A stretch of 43,918 nt of DNA, from positions 1-43,918 of the forward strand of contig JAKOND010000159.1 of NCBI GenBank assembly GCA_022702125.1. Reading direction: 5' to 3'. The position numbers were made by a program, and so were the translations under genes. Below the pieces are notes generated by a model. The model was given only the letters and a program-made list of their open reading frames with translations, was not told the origin of the DNA and ran no database searches. The DNA comes from Burkholderiaceae bacterium. Lineage in GTDB: Bacteria; Pseudomonadota; Gammaproteobacteria; Burkholderiales; Burkholderiaceae_C. Shown here in pieces: positions 35,953 to 43,918 of the stretch (the stretch's first letter is position 1; every line of letters starts with the position of its first letter).

Positions 35953-37329
35953 ATGACCCTGCGCATCTACAACACGCTGACGCGTGCGCTGGAAGATTTT
36001 TCCCCCATCGAACCCGGCCATGTGCGCATGTACGTGTGCGGCATGACGGTCTACGACCTCTGCCATCTGGGGCATGCGCGCTCGATGATGGCGTTCGACG
36101 TGATCGGACGCTGGCTGGCCGCGCGTGGCCTGCAGGTGACCTACGTGCGTAATATCACCGACATCGACGACAAGATCATCCGCCGCGCGCTGGAGAATGG
36201 CGAAACCCTGCGGTCCCTGACCGATCGCATGGTCGAGGCCCTGCACCAGGATGCTGACGCCCTCGGTATCCAGCGGCCTACGCACGAGCCGCGGGCCACC
36301 CACTATGTTCCGCAGATGCTCGGCATGATCGGAACCCTCGAAGCCAAAGGACTCGCCTACCGTTCTTCCAACGGTGACGTGAACTATGCGGTACGCAAGT
36401 TCCCCGGCTACGGCAAGCTTTCGGGAAAATCGCTCGACGAACTGCGGGCCGGCGAACGGGTGGCGGTTCTCGACGGAAAGGAAGACCCGCTGGACTTCGT
36501 GCTGTGGAAATCGGCCAAGGAAAGCGAGCCGGACGAAGCCAAGTGGGAAAGCGCCTACGGCCTGGGTCGTCCGGGCTGGCATATCGAATGCTCCGCCATG
36601 GGTTGCGCGCTGCTCGGCGAAAGTTTCGACATCCACGGCGGGGGCGCGGACTTGCAGTTCCCCCACCACGAGAACGAAATCGCCCAGAGCGAAGGTGCCA
36701 CGGGCGCGCAGCTGGCACGGTTCTGGGTGCACAACGGTTTCGTGCGGGTGGATAACGAGAAGATGTCCAAATCGCTGGGCAACTTCTTCACCATCCGCGA
36801 TGTCCTGAAGTCGTACGATGCGGAAACCGTCCGCTTCTTCATCGTGCGGACGCACTACCGTAGTGCGCTCAACTACAGCGACGCCCATCTCGACGATGCG
36901 CGCGGTGCCATCCGGCGGCTCTATACCGCCCTGCAGGCGGTGCCTCCCGAGCCGGTGGAGATCGACTGGCAGGATCCCTTCGCATCCCGCTTCGCACGCG
37001 CGATGGACGAGGACTTCGGAACGCCCGAAGCGATCGCCGTGCTGTTCGAGCTGGCGAGCGAGGTCAACCGCCACCACTCGCCCCGCCTCGCCGGTCTGCT
37101 CCGGGCGCTCGGCGGCACGCTGGGGCTGCTGCAGCAGGATCCGGGCGCCTTCCTGCGCGCGGGCGCGGGCCTCGACGAAGCCGCCATCCAGATTGCCATC
37201 GGGGAGCGCATCGCAGCCAAGAGGGATCGGGATTTCGCCAGGGCCGACCGCATCCGACAGGAACTGCTGGAACGGGGCGTGGTTCTCAAAGACACGCCTG
37301 CGGGAACCGTATGGGAAGCGGCCCCATGA
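35953..37329 (+). CDS. cysS: Cysteinyl-tRNA synthetase
   Basis: 458 residues, the normal size. [20 protein letters not shown] holds the zinc-ligand Cys and the HIGH-type motif. [25 protein letters not shown] and [12 protein letters not shown] complete the zinc and active sites, and [12 protein letters not shown] is the KMSKS loop. The C-terminal DALR-type helical domain follows. It charges tRNA-Cys. It diverges from the TPR operon across 260 bp. The adjacent alkA-like gene begins one base after its stop, so the two are probably co-transcribed. Confidence 0.97.
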   Translation: MTLRIYNTLTRALEDFSPIEPGHVRMYVCGMTVYDLCHLGHARSMMAFDVIGRWLAARGLQVTYVRNITDIDDKIIRRALENGETLRSLTDRMVEALHQDADALGIQRPTHEPRATHYVPQMLGMIGTLEAKGLAYRSSNGDVNYAVRKFPGYGKLSGKSLDELRAGERVAVLDGKEDPLDFVLWKSAKESEPDEAKWESAYGLGRPGWHIECSAMGCALLGESFDIHGGGADLQFPHHENEIAQSEGATGAQLARFWVHNGFVRVDNEKMSKSLGNFFTIRDVLKSYDAETVRFFIVRTHYRSALNYSDAHLDDARGAIRRLYTALQAVPPEPVEIDWQDPFASRFARAMDEDFGTPEAIAVLFELASEVNRHHSPRLAGLLRALGGTLGLLQQDPGAFLRAGAGLDEAAIQIAIGERIAAKRDRDFARADRIRQELLERGVVLKDTPAGTVWEAAP

Positions 37330-37330
37330 C

Positions 37331-38203
37331 ATGTCCGGGGAATTCCTCGTGGTGAGTACCGTCCGCAAGCCCAAGGCAAGTCCCGCCTCCACCGAGGCCG
37401 CTCCGGCCGCGCAGGCGACGGATCTGCACGAAGCCGCGGTGGAGGACAAGGACGGCGTGCCGGAGCCTGCGGCTTCCGCCACGCCCACGATCGCGACTGC
37501 CGCACGCCAGGCCACACCGCGTAGGGCGAAAGCGCGCCAGCCGATGCCCGAAGCATCGATCGACACGACGGAAGAACTGCCGTATTCGACGCCCGATTAT
37601 TGGCAACGGGCATGCATGCACCTGATGGCGCGCGATCGTGTCATGCGTCGCCTGATTCCACAATTGGGCGATGCCTGTCTGCGGACCCGTGGCGATGCCT
37701 TCACCACCCTGGCCCGCAGCATCATCGGCCAGCAGATCTCGATCAAGGCCGCGCAGTCGGTGTGGAACCGGTTTTCCGCGTTGCTGCCGGTGACCAGTGC
37801 GCCTGCCGTCCTTCGCCTCAAAGTAGACGACATGCGGGCCGCCGGACTGTCGGCGCGCAAGGTCGAATACATCGTGGACCTGGCCCTGCACTTCGATTCC
37901 AACGCGGTGCATGCGAACGCATGGCAGACGATGGACGACGAATCGATCATCGCCGAACTGGTCAAGATCCGCGGCATCGGTCGCTGGACCGCCGAGATGT
38001 TCCTCATCTTCCACTTGATGCGACCCGATGTGCTGCCATTGGACGACCTCGGATTGATCAACGGCATCAGCAAGAACTACTTCTCCGGCGATCCGGTCAG
38101 CCGCAGCGACGCCCGCGAAGTCGCTGCCGCCTGGGCGCCTTACCGCAGCGTGGCCACTTGGTATATTTGGCGCTCGCTCGAACCGAAGCCCGTGGAATAT
38201 TGA
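37331..38203 (+). CDS. DNA-3-methyladenine glycosylase II-type (AlkA/HhH-GPD) protein
   Basis: 290 residues from the ATG at 37331; GTG codons at 37349 and 37352 are possible later starts. The first 85 residues are Ala/Thr/Pro-rich and disordered. The HhH-GPD glycosylase core follows: FTTLARSIIGQQISIKAAQSVWNRF, the helix-hairpin-helix LVKIRGIGRWTAEMFLIF and the catalytic aspartate in LPLDDLGLINGI. It should remove alkylated purines from DNA to start base-excision repair. It follows cysS by one base and precedes accA, an order shared with related genomes. Family certain, exact lesion range unknown. Confidence 0.9.
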   Translation: MSGEFLVVSTVRKPKASPASTEAAPAAQATDLHEAAVEDKDGVPEPAASATPTIATAARQATPRRAKARQPMPEASIDTTEELPYSTPDYWQRACMHLMARDRVMRRLIPQLGDACLRTRGDAFTTLARSIIGQQISIKAAQSVWNRFSALLPVTSAPAVLRLKVDDMRAAGLSARKVEYIVDLALHFDSNAVHANAWQTMDDESIIAELVKIRGIGRWTAEMFLIFHLMRPDVLPLDDLGLINGISKNYFSGDPVSRSDAREVAAAWAPYRSVATWYIWRSLEPKPVEY

Positions 38204-38302
38204 TCGCGAATATTCGTTTGCGCGTGCCCGCCTTCGTATCCGCAGCAGGCCGCCATACCCAAGCCCTCCCTCGCATCGGGACGGCTGACCAGGAGCAAAA
38301 AT

Positions 38303-39286
38303 TTGGCCAAGAAAACTTTCCTCGATTTCGAGCAGCCCATCGCCGAACTCGAAAGCAAGATCGAAGAACTCCGCTATGTCCAGACGGAGTCCGCGGTCGA
38401 CATCTCCGACGAGATCGACCAGCTAGGCAAGAAGAGCCAGCAGCTGACCAAGGACATCTACAGCAGCCTGACGCCCTGGCAGATCACCAAGATCGCACGG
38501 CATGCCGAACGGCCCTATACCCTCGACTATGTCCGCGAAATCTTCACGGATTTCGTGGAAATGCACGGCGACCGGCATTTCGCCGATGACCTGTCCATCG
38601 TCGGCGGCCTGGCCCGCTTCAACGGCAATGCCTGCATGGTTCTGGGTCATCAGAAGGGTCGGGACACGAAGGAGCGCGGTCTGCGCAACTTCGGCATGAG
38701 CAAGCCCGAAGGCTACCGCAAGGCATTGCGGCTGATGAAGACGGCCGAGAAGTTCCGCCTGCCGGTGTTCACCTTCGTGGATACGCCCGGCGCCTATCCC
38801 GGCATCGATGCCGAGGAGCGCAGCCAGTCCGAGGCGATCGGGCGCAACATCTTCGAGATGGCGCAGCTCGAGGTGCCCATCATCTCCACCATCATCGGCG
38901 AGGGCGGCTCCGGCGGGGCACTGGCGATCTCGGTGGCCGACCAGGTGCTGATGCTCCAGTATTCCGTCTATTCGGTGATCAGTCCCGAGGGCTGCGCGTC
39001 CATCCTCTGGAAGACCAGCGAGCGTGCCCAGGATGCTGCGGATGCCTTGGGCATTACCGCGCATCGACTGAAGGCGCTCGGACTCATCGACAAGATCGTC
39101 AGCGAACCGGTGGGCGGTGCCCATCGCGATCCGCGGCAGATGGCTGCGTTCCTGAAGCGCGCCCTGAACGATGCCTACCGGCAGGTCGCGGACCTCAAGG
39201 CCAAGGAACTGCTCGACCGCCGGTACGAGCGGCTGCAGAGCTATGGGCGTTTCAACGATACGAAGGCGGACCCGGCACCCGCATGA
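38303..39286 (+). CDS. accA: Acetyl-CoA carboxylase carboxyltransferase subunit alpha
   Basis: 327 residues. The start is a TTG at 38303, supported by AGGAG seven bases upstream and by the conserved beginning [23 protein letters not shown]; no in-frame ATG is better placed. Crotonase-like motifs include [41 protein letters not shown] and [20 protein letters not shown]. With AccD it transfers the carboxyl group from biotin to acetyl-CoA, the first committed step of fatty-acid synthesis. A TTG start suggests reduced translation initiation. tilS follows in the same direction after 43 bp. Confidence 0.96.
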   Translation: MAKKTFLDFEQPIAELESKIEELRYVQTESAVDISDEIDQLGKKSQQLTKDIYSSLTPWQITKIARHAERPYTLDYVREIFTDFVEMHGDRHFADDLSIVGGLARFNGNACMVLGHQKGRDTKERGLRNFGMSKPEGYRKALRLMKTAEKFRLPVFTFVDTPGAYPGIDAEERSQSEAIGRNIFEMAQLEVPIISTIIGEGGSGGALAISVADQVLMLQYSVYSVISPEGCASILWKTSERAQDAADALGITAHRLKALGLIDKIVSEPVGGAHRDPRQMAAFLKRALNDAYRQVADLKAKELLDRRYERLQSYGRFNDTKADPAPA

Positions 39287-39329
39287 GGTTCAGGGCCCGG
39301 GCAGGGCGGTGCATAGCCGCGGGCAGGTC

Positions 39330-40328
39330 GTGTCCACATTTTCTCCCTTGATCTTGCTTTCTGCCGATGATGGATCTCCGCTGGATGCCGCGATCCAGCG
39401 CTTCCATCCCCGGTTGCCGTTGGCGGTAGCGTTCAGCGGAGGCGCCGACTCGACAGCACTGCTGCTAGCCTGCGCGCGTCAGTGGCCCGGTCAGGTCAGG
39501 GCCATCCATGTCCATCATGGCCTGCAGGCGGCTGCGGACGGGTTCGTGGCGCACTGTCGCGCGGTGTGCACGGCCCGTGCGATTCCCCTGCATGTGGTAC
39601 ATGCCGATGCGCGTGCGCCTGCGGGCGAAAGTCCCGAGAACGTGGCTCGCCAAGTGCGCTATGCCAGCTTGACACGGGCAGCATGCGAGGCATGGCCGAC
39701 AGATCCGGCCAAGGACATCGCCCTGGCCCAGCATGCGGACGACCAGGTCGAAACCCTCCTGCTCGCCTTGTCGCGTGGGGCCGGGTTGCCCGGAATCGCG
39801 TCCATGCGGCCGCAGTGGGCCCAGGGGGGCGTTGCCTTCCATCGTCCGCTGCTGAAAGTGCCGGGCGCAGCGCTGCGGAACTGGCTGACTCGGCACAACG
39901 TCGCTTGGGTCGAGGATCCGACCAACCAGGACGAGGATTTCACCCGCAACCGTATTCGCGCGCAGGTCCTGCCAGCGCTCGCAAGGGCGCTTCCCGGCTT
40001 CCGCGCCACGTTCGCCCGCACCGCTGCGCATGCGGCGCAGGCGCAATCGCTGCTCGAGGAGATCGCCGCTGACGACCTGCGTGCCAGCGGATGTCCGCCG
40101 TCCATCGCATGCCTGCAGACTCTCGGCAGGGCGCGGCGCGGCAACCTGCTCAGGCACTGGCTCAAAACGGTTCACAGTACGCTGCCGAGCATGGTGCAAC
40201 TCGAAGAGTTGCAGCGCCAGATCGATTCCTGCACCACACGGGGCCATCGCATTGCGATCAAGGTCGGCACCGGTTTCGTCCGGCGTGCAGGCGGTAACGG
40301 CCCGGTACTCGATTGGTACAATTCCTAA
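39330..40328 (+). CDS. tilS: tRNA(Ile)-lysidine synthase
   Basis: 332 residues from a GTG at 39330, the last start before the conserved part and preceded by GCAGG. The PP-loop is LAVAFSGGADSTALLLA, followed by VHHGLQAAADGFVAHC, ESPENVARQVRYASL, ALAQHADDQVETLLLALSRGAGLPGIASM and VEDPTNQDEDFTRNRIRAQVLP. It modifies C34 of the minor tRNA-Ile (CAT) to lysidine so that AUA is read. At 332 residues it is shorter than E. coli TilS (about 432), so the C-terminal domains are reduced. lysC follows after 121 bp. Confidence 0.94.
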   Translation: MSTFSPLILLSADDGSPLDAAIQRFHPRLPLAVAFSGGADSTALLLACARQWPGQVRAIHVHHGLQAAADGFVAHCRAVCTARAIPLHVVHADARAPAGESPENVARQVRYASLTRAACEAWPTDPAKDIALAQHADDQVETLLLALSRGAGLPGIASMRPQWAQGGVAFHRPLLKVPGAALRNWLTRHNVAWVEDPTNQDEDFTRNRIRAQVLPALARALPGFRATFARTAAHAAQAQSLLEEIAADDLRASGCPPSIACLQTLGRARRGNLLRHWLKTVHSTLPSMVQLEELQRQIDSCTTRGHRIAIKVGTGFVRRAGGNGPVLDWYNS

Positions 40329-40449
40329 GCTTCGGCGTCCCATTCCTCCTCTTTCAGAATCCCGAAAAACGACTGCGTGCCCGCTCCTTCCTTGAAGGCT
40401 CGCGGTGCATCCCGGCGCCGTTGCTGTTTTTCGCCGTTCCCTTATTTCC

Positions 40450-41721
40450 ATGGCACTGATCGTTCACAAGTACGGTGGCACCTCGATGGGCTCGACCGAG
40501 CGCATCCGCAACGTGGCCAAGCGCGTTGCCAAGTGGGTGCGCGCCGGCCATCAACTGGTAGTGGTGCCCAGCGCCATGAGCGGCGAAACCAATCGTCTGC
40601 TGGGCCTGGCCAAGGAACTCGCGCCCGCCAAGGGCCATTCCAGTGCCTACGCCCGCGAACTCGACATGCTGGCTTCCACCGGTGAGCAGGCTTCGTCCGC
40701 CATGCTGGCGATCGCATTGCAGGCCGAGGGCCTGGATTCGGTCAGCTACGCGGGGTGGCAGGTGGCGATTCGCACCAATAATGCCTACACCAAGGCACGC
40801 ATCGAATCCATCGATGACCGGAAGGTGCGCGCCGACCTCGCGGCCGGCAAGGTCGTGGTCATCACCGGATTTCAGGGGATGGACGAACAGAGCAACATCA
40901 CCACCCTGGGACGCGGCGGCAGCGACACGTCGGCCGTGGCCATCGCTGCGGCGCTCAAGGCCGACGAGTGCCTGATCTACACGGATGTGGATGGTGTCTA
41001 CACGACCGATCCACGCGTGGTGGCGGAAGCCCGCCGGATGGAGCGGGTGAGCTTCGAGGAAATGCTGGAAATGGCCTCCCTTGGCTCGAAAGTACTGCAG
41101 ATCCGGTCAGTCGAATTCGCCGGCAAGTACAAGGTGCCCCTGCGCGTGCTCAGTAGCTTCACCGACTGGGACATCGATATCGAACAAGAGGCCAAATCCG
41201 GCACGCTGATCACTTTTGAGGAAAACGAAACCATGGAACAAGCCGTCGTATCCGGCATTGCCTTCAATCGCGACGAAGCGAAGATTTCGGTGCTGGGCGT
41301 TCCCGATACCCCGGGCATCGCCTACCAGATCCTGGGCGCCGTGGCCGATGCCAACATCGAAGTCGATGTGATCATCCAGAACCTGAGCCGCGAAGGCAAG
41401 ACGGACTTCAGCTTCACCGTGCACCGCAACGATTTCGCACGCACCATGGATCTGCTGAACAGCACGGTTCTGCCGGCGCTGGGCGCTGTCGAGGTGGTGG
41501 GCGATGCCAAGATCTGCAAGGTCAGCATCGTCGGCATCGGCATGCGCAGCCATGTGGGCGTGGCCAGCCGCATGTTCCGCGTATTGAGCGAAGAGGGCAT
41601 CAACATCCAGATGATCTCTACCTCCGAGATCAAGACTTCGGTCGTGATCGATGAAAAGTACATGGAGCTGGCTGTTCGGGCACTGCACAAGGCTTTCGAT
41701 CTGGATCAGCCAAAAGCCTGA
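40450..41721 (+). CDS. lysC: Aspartate kinase
   Basis: 423 residues from the ATG at 40450; the longer frame from 40405 is non-conserved. The kinase domain starts IVHKYGGTSMGSTERI (the K-x-GGTS motif) and includes TGFQGMDEQSNITTLGRGGSDTSAVAIAAAL and YTDVDGVYTTDPR. Two C-terminal ACT domains follow (ISVLGVPDTPGIAYQILGAVADANIEVDVI and SIVGIGMRSHVGVASRMF), the usual site of feedback inhibition by lysine and threonine. It makes aspartyl phosphate, the first step to lysine, threonine, methionine and diaminopimelate. The ATG has no clear ribosome-binding site. Confidence 0.96.
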   Translation: MALIVHKYGGTSMGSTERIRNVAKRVAKWVRAGHQLVVVPSAMSGETNRLLGLAKELAPAKGHSSAYARELDMLASTGEQASSAMLAIALQAEGLDSVSYAGWQVAIRTNNAYTKARIESIDDRKVRADLAAGKVVVITGFQGMDEQSNITTLGRGGSDTSAVAIAAALKADECLIYTDVDGVYTTDPRVVAEARRMERVSFEEMLEMASLGSKVLQIRSVEFAGKYKVPLRVLSSFTDWDIDIEQEAKSGTLITFEENETMEQAVVSGIAFNRDEAKISVLGVPDTPGIAYQILGAVADANIEVDVIIQNLSREGKTDFSFTVHRNDFARTMDLLNSTVLPALGAVEVVGDAKICKVSIVGIGMRSHVGVASRMFRVLSEEGINIQMISTSEIKTSVVIDEKYMELAVRALHKAFDLDQPKA

Positions 41722-41757
41722 AACCAGCATTTGTTGAGGCATAATGCTGGCTGACCA

Positions 41758-41850
41758 GGAAACGTGACCGAGTGGCCGAAGGTGCTCCCCTGCTAAGGGA
41801 GTATGGGGTGTAGAGCCTCATCGAGGGTTCGAATCCCTCCGTTTCCGCCA
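41758..41850 (+). tRNA. tRNA-Ser (anticodon GCT)
   Basis: A 93-nt class II tRNA. The acceptor is GGAAACG/CGTTTCC with discriminator G and encoded CCA. The anticodon stem CTCCC/GGGAG closes loop CTGCTAA, giving anticodon GCT for AGC/AGU. A long variable arm follows (TATGGGGTGTAGAGCCTCATC region), then the T-loop TTCGAAT. A CATAAT -10-like element lies at 41740-41745. Confidence 0.96.
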
Positions 41851-41853
41851 ATT

Positions 41854-41880
41854 AAGCCGTTGTTTTACAACGGCTTTTTT
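41854..41880 (+). terminator. Intrinsic terminator after tRNA-Ser
   Basis: Perfect 10-bp stem AAGCCGTTGT/ACAACGGCTT (41854-41863 with 41867-41876) with a TTT loop, running into a T-tract to 41880. Confidence 0.93.
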
Positions 41881-42521
41881 GTTTCTGAAATCTTTCCGTG
41901 CATCATCATGACGGCGATATAGAGGCAATCATAGGTGCGCGGTAACCAAACCTAATCCCTGGAAAGCATGCCGTCCATCCCAAGCGATAGGCCTGATCGT
42001 TGGCATAGGGATTGTTTTTGATCGAGTCGAGGAACACATGAGCCCCGTATGCTTGGGTGTGACCTGGCCGACGCTGAAGAACTGCAGTGGTGCGAGTATC
42101 AAGTGCGGCATGTGTCTTCGTATGGTGCTTGTCCTATGAACTCATTCTGGACCGAGTCACTATCATGGGCATCAACCGCAAGTCCATGTTCGCAAAAGCA
42201 TTGCGATCTGTTGGCAAGTTCGCAAGCCGGTTCAAAACGAGAAATTAAGCAAGCAGTGAAGTTCGTAACGCTTGGATCGTTTTTCTGACTCAACCATCAA
42301 CGCCCTCTCGTATCCACTAGCCATATTCTGCCGATGAATGTGGAGGCAAATTACTACTAGCAGCTCGCTAATCAATCCATAGTAACGGTTGTTCGATTTG
42401 AACTAAGAAGCTTCCACGAAATTCGAAATAATTAAGCAACTTGGAACTGTGCTTTAGCATGCCAGAGTTCGAAAACCCCTAAAAATTTACAATATGAAAA
42501 TTCGGAACAGATTGAAATTGC
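41881..42521. other. AT-rich intergenic stretch between tRNA-Ser and dusA
   Basis: 641 bp, clearly richer in A/T than the rest of the window and without an intact, convincing gene. On the minus strand a reading frame lacking a start codon encodes a plausible protein end (41906-42138). On the plus strand a 27-codon basic ORF (42165-42248, MGINRKSMFAKALRSVGKF...) has no known relative. The right part has multiple stop codons in the frames checked. The -10-like TACAAT at 42488-42493 may serve dusA. It is flanked by two known integration targets, a tRNA gene and dusA, so it is best read as a decayed insertion or scar. Confidence 0.55.
41906..42138 (-). pseudogene. Possible remnant of a small Rmf/CrpP-like protein gene
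   Basis: The minus-strand frame ending at the TGA at 41906-41908 reads (in part) AYGAHVFLDSIKNNPY, then ANDQAYRLGWTACFPGIRF, and ends SISPS. The G-A-x-x-F-x-x-x-I-x-x-NPY-x(7)-LGW pattern is reminiscent of the ribosome-modulation-factor/CrpP-like family of very short proteins. The frame is open back to a stop near 42139 but has no ATG; only an internal GTG (ending at 42037) exists. In another frame an ATG at about 42111 gives MPHLILAPLQFFSVGQVTPK, so a single frameshift could have broken the gene. This is tentative. Confidence 0.3.
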
Positions 42522-43565
42522 ATGAAAACCGATAAAGAACAAAATTTTATAAAGACTTCAGCGTTTTGGCGAACAAGCGTAGCACCGATGATGGACTGGA
42601 CTGACCGGCATTGCCGTTATTTCCACCGTCTACTGAGCAAAAATGCCTTGCTTTACACAGAAATGGTGACAACCGGCGCGCTGATCAATGGCGACGTGCA
42701 GCGGCACTTACGTTTCAATGAGGTCGAGCATCCGGTTGCTCTGCAGCTCGGTGGAAGCGATGCGGCAGACTTGGCGCATTGCGCGCGGCTTGGGCAGCAA
42801 TGGGGCTACGATGAGATCAATCTCAATTGCGGATGTCCCAGCGATCGGGTGCAGCGGGGCTCATTCGGAGCCTGTCTAATGGCTCAGCCGGCCTTGGTAG
42901 CCGACGGGGTCAAGGCTATGCTGGATGCGGTCGATATTCCGGTGACGGTAAAGCACCGGATTGGTATCGACCGACATGAAGATTATGGTTTCGTTCGCGA
43001 TTTCGTCGGCATCCTTCATGATGTAGGTTGCCGTGTATTCATCGTTCATGCCCGCAATGCGTGGCTGGATGGATTGAGTCCCAAGGAGAACCGGGAAGTT
43101 CCGCCACTACGGTATGAACAGGTCTACCGTTTGAAAAGAGATTTTTCCGATTCGACCATAGTCCTCAATGGAGGTCTGACCGATCACAGCACCATGCTTG
43201 AGACATTGAACCATCTCGACGGCATCATGGTCGGACGGGAGGCCTACCACAATCCGTGGTCGCTATCCGCATGGGACCAGACCTTTCATCAGGCAGCCAC
43301 TCCTGCGCTCAAGCGTGACGAGGTGGAAGCAAAAATGGCCGCCTACATGGAAAAAGAAGCCCGAGACTACGGAACATCTTGGCAGTCGATCGCGCGGCAT
43401 ATGCTGGGGTTGCGGAATGGCATGCCGGGAGCCCGGCACTGGCGACGTGTCTGGAGCGATCACCGTCTTAAGCATTTGCCAGCAACCGAGGTTATGCGCC
43501 AAGCGCAAACATCATTAACGTCGCAAAACGAAGTCGTATTGGATCAAAATCGAGTCATGGCTTAA
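42522..43565 (+). CDS. dusA: tRNA-dihydrouridine(20/20a) synthase DusA
   Basis: 347 residues. The FMN-binding TIM barrel begins SVAPMMDWTDRHCRYFHRLL, with YTEMVTTGALINGD, HPVALQLGGSD, the catalytic-cysteine motif INLNCGCPSDRVQRGSFGACLM, VKHRIGIDRHEDYGFV, FIVHARNAWLDGLSPKENREVPPL and LNGGLTDH, all DusA-specific. It reduces U20/U20a in the tRNA D-loop using NADPH. The 5' end of dusA is a well-known attachment site for integrative elements. The first 14 residues (MKTDKEQNFIKTSA) are Lys/Asn-rich and AT-rich at DNA level, unlike the GC-rich genes to the left. No strong ribosome-binding site is seen. It converges with the rnfB-like gene, with only 18 bp between the stops. Confidence 0.95.
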   Translation: MKTDKEQNFIKTSAFWRTSVAPMMDWTDRHCRYFHRLLSKNALLYTEMVTTGALINGDVQRHLRFNEVEHPVALQLGGSDAADLAHCARLGQQWGYDEINLNCGCPSDRVQRGSFGACLMAQPALVADGVKAMLDAVDIPVTVKHRIGIDRHEDYGFVRDFVGILHDVGCRVFIVHARNAWLDGLSPKENREVPPLRYEQVYRLKRDFSDSTIVLNGGLTDHSTMLETLNHLDGIMVGREAYHNPWSLSAWDQTFHQAATPALKRDEVEAKMAAYMEKEARDYGTSWQSIARHMLGLRNGMPGARHWRRVWSDHRLKHLPATEVMRQAQTSLTSQNEVVLDQNRVMA

Positions 43566-43583
43566 AGACAATTTACTTTGAAA

Positions 43584-43918
43584 TCAAAGCGTTTTGAGGG
43601 TTCGGGCGCGTTGCATTGCTGCTTCGATCAGGGCCCTTTTTTTATGAGCTGCCGTACTAGAGGCGGAATATAGAGGCATTTGGATGTCTTGCAGGGATTT
43701 TTCTGCAATATCTTCTTCAAGTGCATCAGCCGGAAAATTCTCCGCACGTACGAGGGATTCGGCCGTATTCGTTTTGCGGGCTATTCGCGCACTATGTTGT
43801 CGATACCGAACCAGTGCCTGCGAAGCCTGTGTTTCCGACCACGCAGCCCATCCGGTACGCGTGCCGCTTGCGTCGAGCGTTCCAATGCAATCTACCGGGC
43901 ATACGGGAATGCAGAGTT
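43584..43918 (-). CDS. rnfB: RnfB/RsxB-type electron-transport ferredoxin subunit, C-terminal part (partial)
   Basis: An open frame on the minus strand enters from the right edge and ends at the TGA at 43584-43586, giving about 110 residues. It begins in the last iron-sulfur motif (LCIPVCPVDCI), followed by GTRTGWAAWSETQASQALVRYRQHSARIAR. The charged C-terminus ends KKRALIEAAMQRARTLKTL. This pattern, a 4Fe-4S site followed by W-x-x-W-S-E and a long basic helix, is that of RnfB in Comamonadaceae. The Rnf complex couples ferredoxin/NAD electron transfer to ion movement or SoxR reduction. The N-terminal part is outside the window. Confidence 0.72.
   Translation of the reverse strand, partial: LCIPVCPVDCIGTLDASGTRTGWAAWSETQASQALVRYRQHSARIARKTNTAESLVRAENFPADALEEDIAEKSLQDIQMPLYSASSTAAHKKRALIEAAMQRARTLKTL

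Noticed and set aside
42165-42248. 27-codon basic plus-strand ORF (MGINRKSMFAKALRSV...) that could be a small toxin-like peptide
   Set aside because: No ribosome-binding site, no antitoxin or promoter evidence; an ORF of this size is expected by chance in this AT-rich stretch.
43610-43650. Hairpin-like AGGGCCCT followed by seven T residues downstream of dusA
   Set aside because: It lies inside the rnfB coding frame (KKRAL region) and the stem is only a short palindrome. It may assist termination but cannot be called as a separate element.

Overview
The window is a high-GC stretch of a bacterial chromosome. It most likely comes from a betaproteobacterium of the order Burkholderiales, probably a member of the Comamonadaceae (Variovorax, Acidovorax or Xylophilus type). 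The basis is the strong G/C third-position bias over most of the window, an RpoD with the long Lys/Ala-rich and acidic N-terminus seen in that group, and the run cysS-alkA-accA-tilS-lysC-tRNA-Ser beside a tetratricopeptide/cyclophilin/lpxH operon. The genus is inference only. There is no complete mobile element, CRISPR array or rRNA operon.

Left part (1-16.8 kb), mostly metabolism, transport and signalling. The end of a LysR regulator is followed by a complete nucleoside-type ABC importer (ATPase, two permeases, BMP-family lipoprotein) closed by a good terminator. Next, on the minus strand, is a two-gene unit: a RidA-family protein and a class V aminotransferase-fold PLP enzyme, both with lipoprotein-type export signals. 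A cache-domain histidine kinase and its NarL-type regulator follow, behind a good sigma-54 promoter match. Then come a Rieske oxygenase, a SulP anion transporter, a probable adenine deaminase, a divergent LysR/azoreductase pair and an ammonium transporter with its own sigma-54 promoter match. The importer and the deaminase would fit purine salvage, though they are 7 kb apart.

Middle (16.9-31 kb). The housekeeping pair dnaG-rpoD runs leftwards. It is followed by a Fur-controlled haem operon: a TonB receptor, then a HmuS/ChuS-like haem protein carrying an unexpected lipoprotein signal. After a tRNA-Thr(CGT) come a PPK2 polyphosphate kinase and a leftward group: glnS, a small membrane protein, a 2Fe-2S thioredoxin-like ferredoxin and an enoyl-reductase-like MDR enzyme.

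Right part (31-43.9 kb). A secreted Tyr/Pro-repeat protein and arfB converge on the leftward operon TPR protein-ppiA-ppiB-lpxH-mtfA. Divergent from it are cysS, an AlkA-type glycosylase, accA (TTG start), tilS, lysC and tRNA-Ser(GCT). A 640-bp AT-rich stretch without a convincing intact gene then separates the tRNA from dusA; both tRNA genes and dusA are known integration targets. The window ends inside an rnfB-like gene. Base composition falls clearly towards the right end.

The most unusual content is a set of normally cytoplasmic enzyme types (RidA, a PLP fold-type I enzyme, HmuS) that carry export and lipidation signals, together with the probable integration scar between tRNA-Ser and dusA.
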